Shown: in pieces, positions 46,241 through 58,514 of the stretch
Layout of the letters: each line of letters opens with the position of its first letter
Numbering within the stretch: the stretch's first letter is position 1
NCBI RefSeq assembly: GCF_019175385.1
Contig: NC_083339.1
Coordinates: 28,549,637 to 28,613,636, forward strand
Reading direction: 5' to 3'
Length of the DNA stretch: 64,000 bases
DNA from: Lycium barbarum
Taxonomy: Eukaryota; Streptophyta; Magnoliopsida; Solanales; Solanaceae
The notes under the pieces: generated by a model
Told to the model about the DNA's origin: nothing
What the model saw: the letters and a program-made list of their open reading frames with translations, nothing else
The model's database searches: none
Position numbers and translations under genes: made by a program

Positions 46241-47039
46241 CTGGTATGGCTCTAATAATATATTTGAACCTAGATGAAAAATCAGCATTCCACTAGACCT
46301 TTATCACTTGTTTCACCTGAAGCAAAGTTGTTGTGATTCCTACAGCATCTTTAACATATCTCCAAACCTCTGAAGCAATTTTTCCTGTGACAAGCAGATG
46401 ATCTAGAGTTTCATATTGTTTAGGATCACAATAATAGCATTTTCCTTCTATATCAATCTCAATCTTTCTCACTATACCCCCTCCTGGTAGTTTGCATTTC
46501 CACAATCTCCAGAAAAAGAATAAGATTTTGAAAGGCAAACCTGGCATCCACATGCTTTTGCATATATCAGACTTCATAGATTTCCTTCGTAAGAGCTCCC
46601 GTGCACTTCCAACTATAAATTTACTAGATTCTGTCATTATCCACCTTGGTTTATCCCATTCTTCCGTAGATTTATGAAAGGCTAATTCTTCCAGTATATG
46701 ATCAAGAATATTAGTAGGAAAAAGCTATTGTAGTTTACTCATGTTCCACCCATCCTGATTTCTCAATTCATTCACATCTTGTACTGTTTCATCCACAACA
46801 AACTCATCAGGAACTAAGTAGTATAGAGCTCTAAGTTTTGTCCAATTATCAAACCAGATATTAGCAGTTCCACTTCTTGGCTCCCACCACTTTTCATGCT
46901 CCATGTTGTCTCTAGCTTCTAACATCATCTTCCAGACCTGAGAAACTCCTTTCCAAGGCACATACTGAGGGTAGTACCTTTTATAATACTTGTTCCACAT
47001 ATAATTTGACCATAGAGTATTTGTAGTTCTTAATTTCCA
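46241..47039 (-). pseudogene. LINE zinc-binding RT-associated domain relic
   Basis: The minus-strand reading 47000-46725 contains PWKGVSQVWKMMLEARDNME and GTANIWFDNWTKLRALYYLV. 46637-46293 contains WMPGLPFKILFFFWRLWKCK and CYYCDPKQYETLDHLLVTG, the Cys/His cluster of the zf-RVT domain downstream of plant L1 RTs. Stops at the segment ends. Confidence 0.82.
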
Positions 47040-48250
47040 CTAGAGTTTAGCACATAATGCTTTAGAAACATCAAATAAGGATCTAAAGCCAACTCCACCT
47101 ACCTTCTTTGGCAAGCACAGATTCAACCATGAAGACCAATGTCTTCTTCTTCCTTCTTCACTATTATTCCAGAAAAATCTTGCAAACACCCTATTCAGGT
47201 CATATATAACACAATTTGGAGGTCTGATAGCTGAGAGTTGGTGAATTGGTATACTCAATAAAACACTATTGATCAAAACAGCTTTTCCTCCAAAAGATAA
47301 AAGTCTTCCTTTCCAAGCTGCCAGTTTGTCCTTCACTTTTTTGACCAAGTCATTATAATTAGCCTTTCCCTTTCTTGCATATGTGATTGGGCAACCTAAG
47401 TATGTGAAAGGGAAAGATACCCTAGTAAAACCAGTAATAGCCTCCACCTGTTGTACTATCACATTTGCAACTTTACTATGCATGTAGAAGGAACTTTTTC
47501 CTTTGTTGATAAGCTGTCATGACATCTGCTCATACTCCTATAATATTCCCATGATCTGCTACAATGAAGTATCATCTGCAGATGAGAATATAATAGTATC
47601 ATCTGCATAAGCAAGACGATTCAAATTAGCACTCCATTTAGGCATTCCATAGCTTCTAAAGCCATTGTCCTCAAAGAAAGAGTTTAATGCTCTAGACAGC
47701 ACTTCTGCAGACAAAATAAACAAAGCAGGAGAAAGTGGATCTCCTTGCTTAAGACCTCTTATTGAGTGGAAAAAACATAAGCTTGTCCATTGAATAGAAC
47801 TGAGTACCAATTGTTTGCTATCAATCTCCATATCATATCAATAAATACTTCTGCAAATCCCATCTTCCTCAGAACTCTTGCCAAAAAAACCCAAGACACT
47901 CTATCATAGGCCTTAGCCATATCCAGTTTAAGCACCAATTAGCTAGTTTTCCCCTTAGTCTTATAGCTGATACCACCTCTTGAGTTAACAGTACTTTTTC
48001 AATAATATATCTTCCCTTTACAAAACTAGAATGATTAGCAGATATCAAAGAAGGCAAAACATTTCAAGCTTATTCTGCACACTCTAGAGATCACTTTGTT
48101 AATAAAATTACATAGACTTATGGGCCTCATATCTGCAAAGGTCACAACATTATTCTTCTTTGGGATCATAACCAGATTTGTGTGAGCTATGGACTTTGAA
48201 AAAGCCTGTCCTTCAAAGAAAAATTTCACTACATTATACACATCAGTCGC
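47040..48250 (-). pseudogene. LINE reverse transcriptase relic
   Basis: From 5' to 3' on the minus strand: NLVMIPKKNNVVTFADMRPI and SLCNFINKVISRV (48180-48080), ANHSSFVKGRYIIEKVLLTQ (48040), MAKAYDRVSW (about 47910, first catalytic D), IRGLKQGDPLSPALFILSAE (47760), LAYADDTIIFSSAD (about 47610, catalytic YADD). The thumb follows with FPFTYLGCPITYARKG and VGGVGFRSLFDVSKA (47420-47060). It copies LINE RNA at a nicked target. Stops and frame changes at 47869, 47831 and 47490 show it is dead. Confidence 0.9.
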
Positions 48251-48900
48251 TATAATATCCCAACATACTTGATATCATTCCATCTGGACCACCTGAGCTA
48301 TCTCCTCACATATCAAAAACTACCTTCTTAACATCTTCTAGAGTTAGCATGCTGGTAAGTATGTGATTTTTCTCCTGAGTAACCATATTAGGAACATGTT
48401 GCAGCAATGAGAAATCTGAAAAAATATCTTCATGTGTAAACTGATGATGATAAAATTGGGTTGCTTCCTCAGCTAGAGCATCTTCCCCCTCAATATAACT
48501 TCATCTTGCTTTTTCATCCTTTTGACCTGAAATCTCTTCCTCCTACCATTTACCATATTATGGAAAAACCTTGTATTCCTACCCCCCCTCAGAAAAATAA
48601 GTAAAATGAGGTTTCTGTCTCCAGAACTCCTCCTCATAATGCATATACTTCTTCAATTCTGCGTGTGCTAGTTGGAGTACCATTCTATTTGCAGGAGAAG
48701 GATCATCTTCAAAAAGTTGTTCTTTAACTCTCACAATAGCTTCCCTTACTACCATCTGCTAGAAGACATCCCCAAAAGTAGCTTTACTCCATTCTGATAG
48801 AACAGACTTAACTTTTTTAAGCTTCAGTTTAAAATGAATGAGTTCATCTATTTCAAAATCAGCATTCCACCCTTGATTCACAACCTCTAAAAAGGACTCA
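48251..48900 (-). pseudogene. LINE endonuclease-RT linker relic
   Basis: The minus strand near 48600-48510 reads GGRNTRFFHNMVNGRRKRFQ, a common linker motif of plant L1 ORF2. The rest is broken by stops. Confidence 0.65.
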
Positions 48901-49650
48901 TGTTTTATCCAAAACCTTAGAAATTTGAAAGGTTTCCGTATATGTTAAGATGAATCTCCACAAGTAAGTAGAAGAGGAGCATGATCAGAACCAGTTCGAG
49001 ATAAATGTTCAACCTTCATGTGACCAAACCAATCCTGTAGTTTTGAGTTAGTGAGCATTCTATCCAACCTTTTAAAAATGCAATCCCTACCAGCTCTACC
49101 ATTCTACCATGTGAATAAGCTCCCTTTAAAAGAAACTTCAAATAGTTCACATAAATTCACAGATAATGCAAAATCTTCATACTCATCTGGATAAACTGGC
49201 AGACCCCCTATTTTCTCATCTTCATTCATAATGACATTGAAATCCCTTCCCACAAGCTAGGGCACTTCCATTTGATCAGTCAGGTTCTACAAGCTATCCC
49301 AAAGATTAATTCTTTCCAATGCTTCACACTTTGCATAAATCATAATAGTCATAAGAATTTTATTATCCTCCTAAACACTTAGCTTAACTATGATTTGTTG
49401 ATCTGTATCCTGAATCACCTCTATATCTATATTATCATTTATAAAGAACCAAATTTTACCATTGTTGTTATGATGTGCCTATCTCGTGCCCAATCTCCTT
49501 CTAAATCATTGAATGTGTCTAAAATGCTAAAATGGTTTCATCAAAGTAATGACGGAGAATTTATGATGCCTGAATTTATGATGCCTATGTAACATTTGTA
49601 CTCTATGAAAAGCTTGCTGCGAATTCAAAGACCTGATATTCTAAAATAGA
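48901..49650 (-). pseudogene. LINE apurinic/apyrimidinic-type endonuclease relic
   Basis: The minus strand reads LVGRDFNVIMNEDEKIGGLP (49265-49200; normally GDFN), then GRAGRDCIFKRLDRML and HLSRTGSDHAPLLLTC (about 49110-48960; the catalytic SDH is kept). This is the C-terminal half of the L1 endonuclease, which nicks the target DNA. The N-terminal half (49300-49650) is too broken for me to assign motifs. No ORF above 70 codons survives here. Confidence 0.75.
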
Positions 49651-50733
49651 GTCTTCATAAAGATTTATTGACATTCTTCACAGCTCTATTTGGCAAAATT
49701 CTTATAGGCTGAATATCCACTACACTTTGTTGTTTGCCCTTCTTACTCCCTTTCTGCATGGACTTTGGAGAAATATCAGCTTCCTTAGCTACATGATTAA
49801 ACATCTGCTCTATAGCTTTCTCATCTACCTTATATTTAGCACTGCTACCTACTTCAAGCTGCTCAGGTACTGCCATATCTACTAGATTATGAGGCACTAC
49901 ATCATGCAGTTCCTTCAAAGGAGAAGGTTTCTTCAGGGGTAGAATTTGTTGATCTTGAACTTTTTCCACCAGATCCATATGCAAATCATCAGGTTCTTCC
50001 CTTTTAGGTGGATAGGATCCCACTCCATCATGATTTCTAGAAATATTCAACTGATCCTCCTGTCTGAGCACAATAGGAAGAGGAAATTCCTTCTAAGTAT
50101 ACTCCTGATTAAAGACTGTGTTACTTAGCTCATGCTCCTAAGATAACTTGTCCAAACAATCATTTAATTTCTGCTTCTCTCCATCTTCTACATGATCTTG
50201 GCTATCTGCTACTTTGTCTCCTCCATCAGTAACTTTCTCTTGAGGATCATCTACATTGTTAATCTTTTCTTCAGGACCCTTATAAATAACTATATCAGTA
50301 CCTGCATTATCTTTTACATGTTCTTGGCTATCTGCTACTTTGTCTCCTCCATCAGTAACTTTCTCTTGAGGATCATCTATATTGTTAATATTTTCTTTAG
50401 GACCCTTGTAAATAACTATGTCAGTACCTACACTTGCCTTCCCCTTCTCATCTGCATTCCAATATGACCTTCTTCCCTAGTTACATTCAAATTTTCATTA
50501 GATTTGTCAACATCTTCTGCCTTCTTAGTTAAAACATCAGGTTCTTTGGATGTCCCTACTGAATCAGTAGGAACCAAATCCTTTGTGTTTTCATTATCCA
50601 CCCCTTCTTCTACATTGTCATTCAATACTTCAAAATTATTTTGAAGTGTAACTCCTTCTGGCTGCTTGTCTTCCCCTACATGACCATCCTCCTTCCTCTT
50701 CTTTCCTATGTTAGTAGCATTTGGATAAGTAAC
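49651..50733 (-). pseudogene. LINE ORF1 relic, truncated by element E
   Basis: Minus-strand ORFs 50625-50428 and 50071-49655, with broken readings between and upstream, encode an acidic, low-complexity protein rich in K/E/D. It includes KEPDVLTKKAEDVDKSNENL and upstream NNFEVLNDNVEEG; an N-x-FEVL motif is usual in plant LINE ORF1 C-terminal regions. Two near-identical 130-bp stretches at about 50195-50280 and 50325-50410 (DGGDKVADSQ-like readings) form an internal duplication. The reading runs into the LTR of E at 50734, so the N-terminal part is missing from the window. Confidence 0.7.
50190..50430 (-). repeat. Internal ~133-bp duplication in LINE ORF1
   Basis: GGCTATCTGCTACTTTGTCT, then CTCCATCAGTAACTTTCTCT and TGAGGATCATCTA occur at 50200 and again at 50328, followed in both by TTGTTAAT and by AGGACCCTTATAAATAACTA (or TTGT for TTAT). 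Confidence 0.85.
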
Positions 50734-51263
50734 TGGTACATTTCGTAGCTTTGTACGTTAAGATTCGTTAGATATTAGTCGTTCAATTGGGGACATGGGA
50801 GTTATTGTCGAAAATATACGAGACTATACATGCTTATCTTATGATTATGAGGGTTTAAGTTCAAGTAATAGGTCATGGAAGGGTTGGAGAATAAGTGAAT
50901 CAAGGAGATTAATTTTTCAAAACTTTGGAGAAAAGTTGGATAAGATTTCATACGATAATTTTGGTCTAACTTGAGGAAAGAATATATTTTAGTATATTAA
51001 GAGTTCTGAAGTGAAACAAAAGCCTAAAATGAAGTTCAGGAAGTCTAGTTTCCTACAACAAACCGTGCATCGATCAGACATCAATCAAACATTATGAGCA
51101 TTTTAAGATGGGCTGTCGGAGCAGAGGATTAACCATGCCCGAACGCGCCAGAAGGTGGCACGAACGCGTAGGGGAGGACCCAGCAACTCAGAGCGAACGC
51201 GCCACGAGGCAGCGCGATCGTGCTGAGCAAATTTTAAGTCGGTCCAGGCAGACTCTGCAACCT

Positions 51264-51270
51264 TATAAAA
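51264..51270 (+). promoter_or_regulatory. TATA box of the element E 5' LTR
   Basis: TATAAAA within CAACCTTATAAAAAGGGG, a strong match. Confidence 0.6.
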
Positions 51271-51942
51271 AGGGGATTACCCCCTTATTTCCTATCCAAA
51301 CACATCCAAACCCTCTCCAAATTTCTGGAAACTACCCCCAACTTTCAATTATCAAATTTTAACGCGAATTAAGTGAAATTCCCTGAATTCAGGTCCGGAC
51401 GACATATAGTTACGATTGTAATATCGTATTGCGAGGGATTTTGGCTTGAATCCAAGGTGGATATCAAAGATATCACAGATCTAGCGGGAGTAAGGTATGA
51501 ATTCCTCCTTATTGATATTGATTTAAGTTTAATTACGGAGATAAAACTACTAAATGGTCGTATAATAATTTTGTTGGTGGAAATATTGAATAAACATCGT
51601 GTGAGATGTTATATGGAATACTTTTGTATTGATGATGATATTGTTGGTGTTAGTATTATTGTTGTTATGTTGGTTGTTGGTATTGCTATTTTGGGCTAGG
51701 GATATAAACAGGGGAGATGTTGCTCGATTTTCGGCATGATATAAAGTAGTTTAATTTGAAAGCTCAGCGCAAGTATATGACAATAAGTCTAGCGATAGTA
51801 TGAATTCTTTCAAATGTAGATTTACAAGCTCGGAAAGATAATCGTAGGTAGTAGGAGACCTAACAGGTATGTCAAGGCTAGTCCCTTTCTTTCCAAAGAC
51901 ATGATTCCTTTCTTGTGAACCCATAAACGTTTTTCAGAATGT

Positions 51943-51947
51943 CCTTA
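51943..51947. repeat. Left target-site duplication of solo LTR F (CCTTA)
   Basis: CCTTA. The right partner at 54820-54824 is TCTCA, two transitions away. The flanks rejoin into the expected LTR sequence, which supports the call. Confidence 0.6.
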
Positions 51948-52560
51948 TGTCACGCCCCAAATCTGGAGCGGCGTGACCGGCACTCGGTGCCAAACTAGGC
52001 CCGAGCTAACCACTCTAAATCTGATACTCTGCTAAGCACTACCTGCACACAGATAATACCAACAAGCCGGTGAGGCCATAATAGGGATATATATATATAT
52101 ATATACATATATATACACAACTGAGTAAGCTGACGAGGCTGCTATGCAGCTGAACAACAAAAATAAGAGCCAACAAGGCTACATAACATCCCAACTACAA
52201 ACAACTGTCTACAGACCTCTAGGGAACACGAGTTGCAGAAAGGACAGGACAAGTCCCCGTCATACCCATATATACATGTCGAAATAGCATACCAAAAGGA
52301 CTATAGCTCCGAACCGAGTGGAGCACACTGACTGTAGCTGAGTGGAAGGCCTACTGAGCTGGATCGTCTGTCTGGCTACCTGAACCTAAGGGCATGAATA
52401 CAGCGTCCCCAAGAAAAAGGGACGTCAGTACGAAATAATGTACCGAGTATGTAAGGCAATAAATAACTGAAACTGAACTAAAAATGTAATAATTTGGAGG
52501 CCAAAAGAAATGCTCTGAATATCCCACCTGACCTGTCTTATATGAAATGCAATATAATAC

Positions 52561-52600
<40 letters not shown>
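52561..52600. repeat. (TA)n microsatellite in solo LTR F
   Basis: Perfect AT/TA dinucleotides between ACTATT and CTCACTGACT. Confidence 0.95.
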
Positions 52601-52603
<3 letters not shown>

Positions 52604-52857
52604 ACTGACTAAGTGGCTAGGCAACTAAAAATTGTCACTGACCCGTCGGCCAGGCATTCTGTCTCACTGACTCGTAGGCTAGGCATTCTGTCTCACTGAC
52701 TCGTAGGCCAGGCATTCTATCTCACTGGCCCGTAGGCCAGGCAATTTGTCTCACTGACCTGTAGGCCAGGAAATCTATCTCACTAACTCGTAGGCCAGGC
52801 AATCTGTCTCACTGACTCATAGGCAAGCTTATCTGTCCCACTGACCAAGTAGCCAGG
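52601..52857. repeat. 29-bp tandem repeat, nine copies, in solo LTR F
   Basis: The word CTCACTGAC recurs at 52601, 52634, 52663, 52692, 52721, 52750, 52779, 52808 and 52837, a 29-bp period after the first step. The unit reads about CTCACTGACTCGTAGGCCAG plus GCATTCTGT. Confidence 0.95.
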
Positions 52858-53095
52858 CTAAAGAAAAATATATATGTATATCATGCGTATGCTAAAAAAC
52901 ACTGATTCTGTAACATGTCTCTTCTGTCTCTCTATAAACACAAGGACATAGGGAGGGGATGTGGTCCCTCAGAAAGAATAACATAACACTCGGAACTAGA
53001 CAACAATATGACAAGCTCTACTTTGACAAAATGGATCTGTTTATCATAAAGAGATTCGTCGTTCCTGACCCTGCTTCACCTTAATTGTTATTTGA

Positions 53096-53332
<237 letters not shown>

Positions 53333-54819
53333 TAACATATCTGGATAATCTCCTTCTCAATCCACAACACAGCTTAACATAATCCTCTACAATAAGTGAA
53401 ATGATACCGTCATCAACAAATAGTGTCGCACTGTCATGCTTTGCTAATATTCACCTTCGAAAAATTGGGCAGCACCTCCCCTATTTATACTACATCCCAA
53501 AGACCATTGAGGGTCATCAAACATCCCAACAACAACAACAACAACAACAATCAACAATAGCAACAACTACAATATAATCCAATATCACCCTCTTAGATTG
53601 CTTTAAGAATCATATCCAGCGGCAAGCTCGTTTAACGAATAAAAAACGTCATTCAAACCCAACTCTCCTTTCATAATTCAGTCCAAACCCTTCATAACAA
53701 TATGCATATATTTACCATATCATATTTAGCTCAAAATATCCTTAAATGTATTCCAAAACAATCCATACTCCTATGCCCCCTCCTTTACTTTCTATTCGTA
53801 GATTTCATATATTTTCTTCTCCATTTTTCCCACTAACACATGAATTATCCCAATAATCATAGTGAAAATATATTCAGGTTATAATCCACCATTTACAACC
53901 ATTAGAATTCATATTTAAACATTCAAAACAGCCCCTACAAAACAGTGACTTAACTTAACATATTTCGATGTAGTCTTGCAGTATTTGGCCTCAAACAACT
54001 TTACCAACATTAAATTAAGAAAACACACGACCAAAGGGGTGTTACACATGCCTTAAAAAGTGCATACAACTCAACAAACACGGCTGAATTAGTTCAACTT
54101 CACCCTTAATCATGATACAATACCATAGGCTTGCTACTCTTGTAGTTTCTAACTTTCTTGATGGAAGATTTGGTTGTTTCCACTTGATTTGGGATGAAAT
54201 TTCATAGGTGGAAGTTGGTAAATATCATAGAGGGTCGGGGAAAGTTTTAGAGGTGTTGGATGAAAAAACAATATTGGTTAAACCCCTTTTCTAGAACTCT
54301 AGGGTCGGTTTGGACCGACCTAGAGTCTTCGGTTACTATAGCGCGTGTTTCTGCTCTGTCAACCTAACTTGTAACGTCCATAATTCTCTACTCCGATGTC
54401 ATACAGATGATCGATATGTTGCGTTGGAAACTAGACTCGACGAACTTCATTTTAGGCTTTTGAAACACCTTAAAACTCCTAATATACCTGGAGATTCCCC
54501 CAAAGTTGACCCAAAATTCAGCCAACTTTTTTCTAAATTTTTGATAAACTTATTTTCTTCGATTTGCTTGGCCCCGGAATCTTCCGACACTCTCCATACA
54601 TGATATTTATTATTAATCATACTTGATAATGGACATGTCCTTTGATTCCAAGGTTGTCCTTCCCGGTTATGACTTACGAGATCGTAATTCATCCTTTACT
54701 TCATTGTTACGTACTTCCTATGGCTTGTACCTTCCAAAACGTCATGGCACGTCTCCGATACTCCATTAATACGGTGAAGTACGTGTAATGCTCATGCTCT
54801 GAAAGTGCGAGGTGTAACA

Positions 54820-54824
54820 TCTCA
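54820..54824. repeat. Right target-site duplication of solo LTR F (TCTCA, decayed)
   Basis: Partner of CCTTA at 51943 with two C/T changes. Confidence 0.5.
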
Positions 54825-55017
54825 TTCTCAAAAGCTAGAGATTCATGATTCTGAAAGTTTCTTATGACGCTAAAGATGAGTATACTTTTATGATAATAGT
54901 GATGGTGGATGATCTTATTTCTGAAATCTCTAAATCTTATGACTCTAATGCTATTATGAAGTTATTGAGTTTATTCCATGATTTTCTTAATGTTACTCAT
55001 TGTTGATTGATCTCACC

Positions 55018-55022
55018 TTATG
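55018..55022. repeat. Left target-site duplication of solo LTR C (TTATG)
   Basis: TTATG; the right partner at 57444-57448 is TCATG, one transition. Confidence 0.75.
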
Positions 55023-55462
55023 TGTTGAACCCCGTACTTTTATATGTAAAGTTTCATCGTGAGTTAGCTGACGAAGACTTAGAAGGCGAGGTTTTCATCA
55101 AGGTCATAAGGAATTATTCATGCTCATTCTTCATACATGAGAGCTTGGCATCATGTTTAGTAGGTATCGGGAAGGTTGGATGTTAAGCGGATCGAAGAAA
55201 TCAAGTTTGTTGAAACTTTGGGAACATTTGGCAGAATTCCGGACAGAAATTTGGATCATATTGTGAGGGCCATATCTCCTAGAATATGAGGGGTTACGGA
55301 ACCCATAAGCTATGCATTCATAAGTTCAACGAGTCTACTTTCCAATACAACTGACAGATCTGAGTTTGCAATTCGATGGTGGGCGTTATGGGCCGTCGAA
55401 GTGTCGACGACCTGTCGATGCACATCGACGACCCATCAGATTTCAGACGCTGTAGCTGATCT

Positions 55463-55469
55463 ATATAAG
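55463..55469 (+). promoter_or_regulatory. TATA box of solo LTR C
   Basis: TATATAA in GATCTATATAAGCACC. Confidence 0.5.
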
Positions 55470-56456
55470 CACCTATTTCGTGATTTTTTTCATTCCAACC
55501 CACACCAACAGACCCTAAACACTTTCTAATATTCATCTATCCTCTCCAAGCCTTTCTTTATCATCCAAGTGAGATCCGATCCCCAAAAACCCAAGCTAGT
55601 GAAAGGGAAGTTGCTCCTAGGGGTTCTATTTGAAGTTGTTGAGTTTAGGAGTTGGACTTGGAGTTTGGTTCTTGGAATTCCAGCCCCTTTAAGGTATGTA
55701 TACTATTCTTATCTTTTCTATTAAGTTGATTATTAAGAGTTTTGGTGATTTAGAGTAAAGGAAATATGGTTATGGAAGTGGTGAGTTATTTGAATCAAAC
55801 TAAGATTTGGGGCTGTTTTGGGAGATGTTTTAGCATGGATTTGGTTATGTTGTGATATGAAAGTATTGACATAAGTTGTTTTTTAGGAAATTCCTTAGTT
55901 TAAAAGTAAAGGAAAACATGGTATGAAGGACCTAAACTAGCTTGTTGATGTGATTGCCTTGAAGGCTGTTTCGATTGGAATTTTGGAGAGATTTCTACTT
56001 GTTTATGTTGTGGTATATTGTTGTTGTTATTGTTGATGATTTTTTTGGTGTTGTGCACCGTTTGGGAGTTGGATAGGAGTAAGAATTATAGAGGAAATAC
56101 TGCCCGAATTTCGTTAAGTTTCATTCGTACTTGGAATGGGTAGTAAGGGATGTATATGGCCTAATTGTAATTCGTGTTATCTTGGTTGTAGTGTTGCAAG
56201 CTCGGGAAGTACGCATCGGACATTAGGTAGACTCCAAGGTATGTTAAGGCTGTCCCTTTTATTCTTTCGGCATGATCCTTACTATTTGAACGAACAAGTA
56301 AGCGAGCGAGTTCCAAAGACTCTACTCTTAGATGGTACAGGATTCATCATACCCTTGATTCCTTATAACCATGTTCATTCCATGTTCATGTCTTCTATAG
56401 ACCTTTGTATCTAGAGTAATCTGGAGTATGTCTTTCATGAGTCTTTCATGTATTAT

Positions 56457-56465
56457 ATATCTATC

Positions 56466-56499
<34 letters not shown>

Positions 56500-56540
56500 T
56501 ATATACATACATACATACATACATATACATATACATATAC
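56457..56540. repeat. AT/AC/ATAC simple repeats in solo LTR C
   Basis: (TA)n from 56468, then (CA)5, then ATAC units up to 56540. Confidence 0.9.
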
Positions 56541-56544
56541 ACAT

Positions 56545-56757
56545 ATACCGTGCCTGGATAGCCGAACATGTCACCGCTAATGCGGGCTGCTTATGATTAT
56601 ACTGTTCCTAGATGGCCGGACAAGTCACCGCTAATGTGGGCCGCTTATTATTATACCATGCCTAGATGGCCGGACATGTCACCACTAATGCGGGCCACTT
56701 ATGATTATACCGTGCCTGGATGGCGGACATGTCACCGCTAATGCTGGCAGCTTAACG
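56545..56757 (+). repeat. 54-bp tandem repeat, four copies, in solo LTR C
   Basis: Units begin ATACCGTGCCTGG (56545), ATACTGTTCCTAG (56599), ATACCATGCCTAG (56653) and ATACCGTGCCTGG (56707), each with a GCCGGACATGTCACC-like core and CTAATGCGGGC. The last copy is partial. Confidence 0.95.
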
Positions 56758-56977
56758 ATATATGAATCAAGCTATACGTTCCACAGCACTATCAGTTATA
56801 TTATTTTTACAGAGTGCATACATATCATATACCGCATAGGTATCTTCAGTCATACAGATGCATTCAGACAGTCAGTTTGTTATGAGTTTCAGATCCCTTT
56901 CATGATTCTTATTTATATATGTTATTCTTATGCCTTACATACTCGGTACATTATTCGTACTGACTCCCCTATTGTTC

Positions 56978-56999
56978 GGGGGGGGGGGGGGGGGGGGGG
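56978..56999 (+). repeat. G22 homopolymer in solo LTR C
   Basis: Sits where the homologous E LTR has only CTCGGGGGGC (58020-58029). It could form a G-quadruplex. The length is prone to sequencing or assembly error. Confidence 0.85.
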
Positions 57000-57443
57000 C
57001 TTCGTTCATGCCCGCAGGTACCGATAGACAGGGAGACGATCTGGCTCAATAGGACTTCCCCTCAGCTATAGTTGGTGCGCTCCACTTGATCCGGAGCTGC
57101 GGTCCATTTTGGTATGCTATTTTGAGATGTATATACATGTATATGGGTATGGCGAGGCCCTGTCCCATCCTTTCTACAGCTTTCTGTTCCATTAGAGGTC
57201 TGTAGACAGTGGTATGTAGTTAGTACATCATGTAGCCCTGTCGGCTCTCATTCTGTTGTGTATAGTATCTATATAGCAGCCTAGTCGGCTTACACTATTA
57301 TTTAGGTATTTTGCATATATATACAGTTAGATATGAATCAGATTTGGGCCACTCTATTGTTATGTGATAGTTAAGCAGGTATATGGGTGTCTGGTCATTA
57401 GAGGTCAGGCACTCGTCATGACTCATCGGCTTGGGTCTTGACA

Positions 57444-57448
57444 TCATG
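57444..57448. repeat. Right target-site duplication of solo LTR C (TCATG)
   Basis: Partner of TTATG at 55018. Confidence 0.75.
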
Positions 57449-57675
57449 TTACATATTCCTTCAAGATGAGATATAGCGATCATGTTTGTTCCATAATATA
57501 AATCGGAGGTTACCGACCTTACGCCACTCCGATAAAGTAGTGGCTCTTATGCACGCTATGAATATAATATATGTGTATAGCTATTTTTGTGATATTACCG
57601 AGTCCTATTATTTCATTTTACTTATCATGCAAAAAAAATTTACTTATGTATTGCTCTCATTCTCATTCTTCATGC

Positions 57676-57792
57676 ATATATATATATAAGGCACATTTGA
57701 CAGGGGGTGACGATGTGGCCTTTATTGTGGCGTTTATATATATATAAGGCATATTTGACAGGGGGTGACAATGTGGCCTTTGTTTTGGCATT

Positions 57793-57795
<3 letters not shown>
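57676..57795 (+). repeat. 58-bp direct repeat, two copies, in the E 5' LTR
   Basis: ATATATAAGGCACATTTGAC and then AGGGGGTGACGATGTGGCCT occurs at about 57679-57722. It is repeated 58 bp later with ATATTTGAC and GACAATGTGG. Confidence 0.9.

Positions 57796-57881
<86 letters not shown>
57796..57881. repeat. Compound (AT)n(GT)n microsatellite in the E 5' LTR
   Basis: About 23 AT units (57796-57842) followed, after CTGT, by about 17 GT units up to 57881. Confidence 0.95.
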
Positions 57882-57883
<2 letters not shown>

Positions 57884-58514
57884 CCTGATATACAGTCATA
57901 CTGATTCATTCAGATTCATACATTCACTGGTATGTCTCAAATGCCTTCCATGATTTTATGTACATGTTGATTTTATGCCTTACATACTCAGTACACTATT
58001 CGTACTGACTCCCCTATTGCTCGGGGGGCTATGTTCGTGCCCGCAGGTTCAGATAAGCAAAGAGGCGGTCTAGCTTGGTAGGACTTCCACCCCACAGCAG
58101 TCAGTGCGCTCCATTCGGTCTGGGACTGCGATTCACTCTTGATATGCTATTTTGACTTGTATATATATGGGTATGATGGGAGCCCTGTCCTGTCCTCTTT
58201 ACAACTTGTACTCCATTAGAGGTCGTTGGGATGTTATGTAGCCACGACGACTGTTATTTTGTTGCACAGCATGTGTAGGGACCTAGTTAGCTTGCACTAT
58301 TATTTTCAATACAAATATATATACACACACACATATGGTTATGAGTTCTTGAGACAGAGTTACTATGTCGTTCTTTCAAGTCAGTATAGTTCAGATATAG
58401 GTCGTATATTGGCCACCCTATTGTTCAGTAAGCCCCGGGTACTAGTAGATAGGTGCTTGGTCATCCGAGGTCAGGCACTCATCACGACTCATCGATTAGG
58501 GTCGTGAAAAAAAA

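Larger units (their letters stand above)
44997..50733 (-). mobile_element. L1-type LINE with C-terminal RNase H, 5' part removed by element E
   Basis: On the minus strand the order is ORF1, endonuclease, RT, zinc-binding RT-associated domain, RNase H, 3' UTR and a poly-A tail (plus-strand T13 at 44997-45009). Many stops and shifts are present. The ORF1 reading still continues at 50733, where element E begins with TGGTACATTTCG. E therefore inserted into this LINE, and the LINE 5' end should lie right of the window. The LINE itself sits in the T-rich region after the SINE. Confidence 0.9.
55694..57017 (+). other. Candidate leader intron inside solo LTR C
   Basis: Donor-like AAG|GTATGT at 55693/55694, TACTGAC at 56958-56964, acceptor-like GCAG|GTACC ending at 57017. 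The branch-to-acceptor distance is 54 nt here because of the G22 run; other copies have 37-39. Confidence 0.35.
55023..57443 (+). mobile_element. Solo LTR 'C', forward orientation, in the E 5' LTR
   Basis: Starts TGTTGAACCCCGTAC and ends GGGTCTTGACA, 2,421 bp. It is flanked by TTATG/TCATG and has no internal region. TATATAAG at 55463, donor-like TTTAAG|GTATGT at 55693/55694, 54-bp repeats at 56545-56757, TACTGAC at 56958, a G22 run at 56978 and acceptor-like GCCCGCAG|GT ending at 57017. Its U3 differs from A, B and E, while the block around TACTGAC is shared. Confidence 0.9.

Noticed and set aside
52601..52857. 29-bp repeats resembling CRISPR repeat length
   Set aside because: The period equals the unit length, so there are no spacers. 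It lies within an LTR.
54040..54060. TGTTACACATGCC as a separate LTR boundary inside solo LTR F
   Set aside because: The sequence on both sides continues the expected LTR layout in one direction, and no duplication flanks this point.
57663..57953. ORFs rich in alternating I/Y and T/H or C/V
   Set aside because: Pure products of the (AT)n(GT)n microsatellite.
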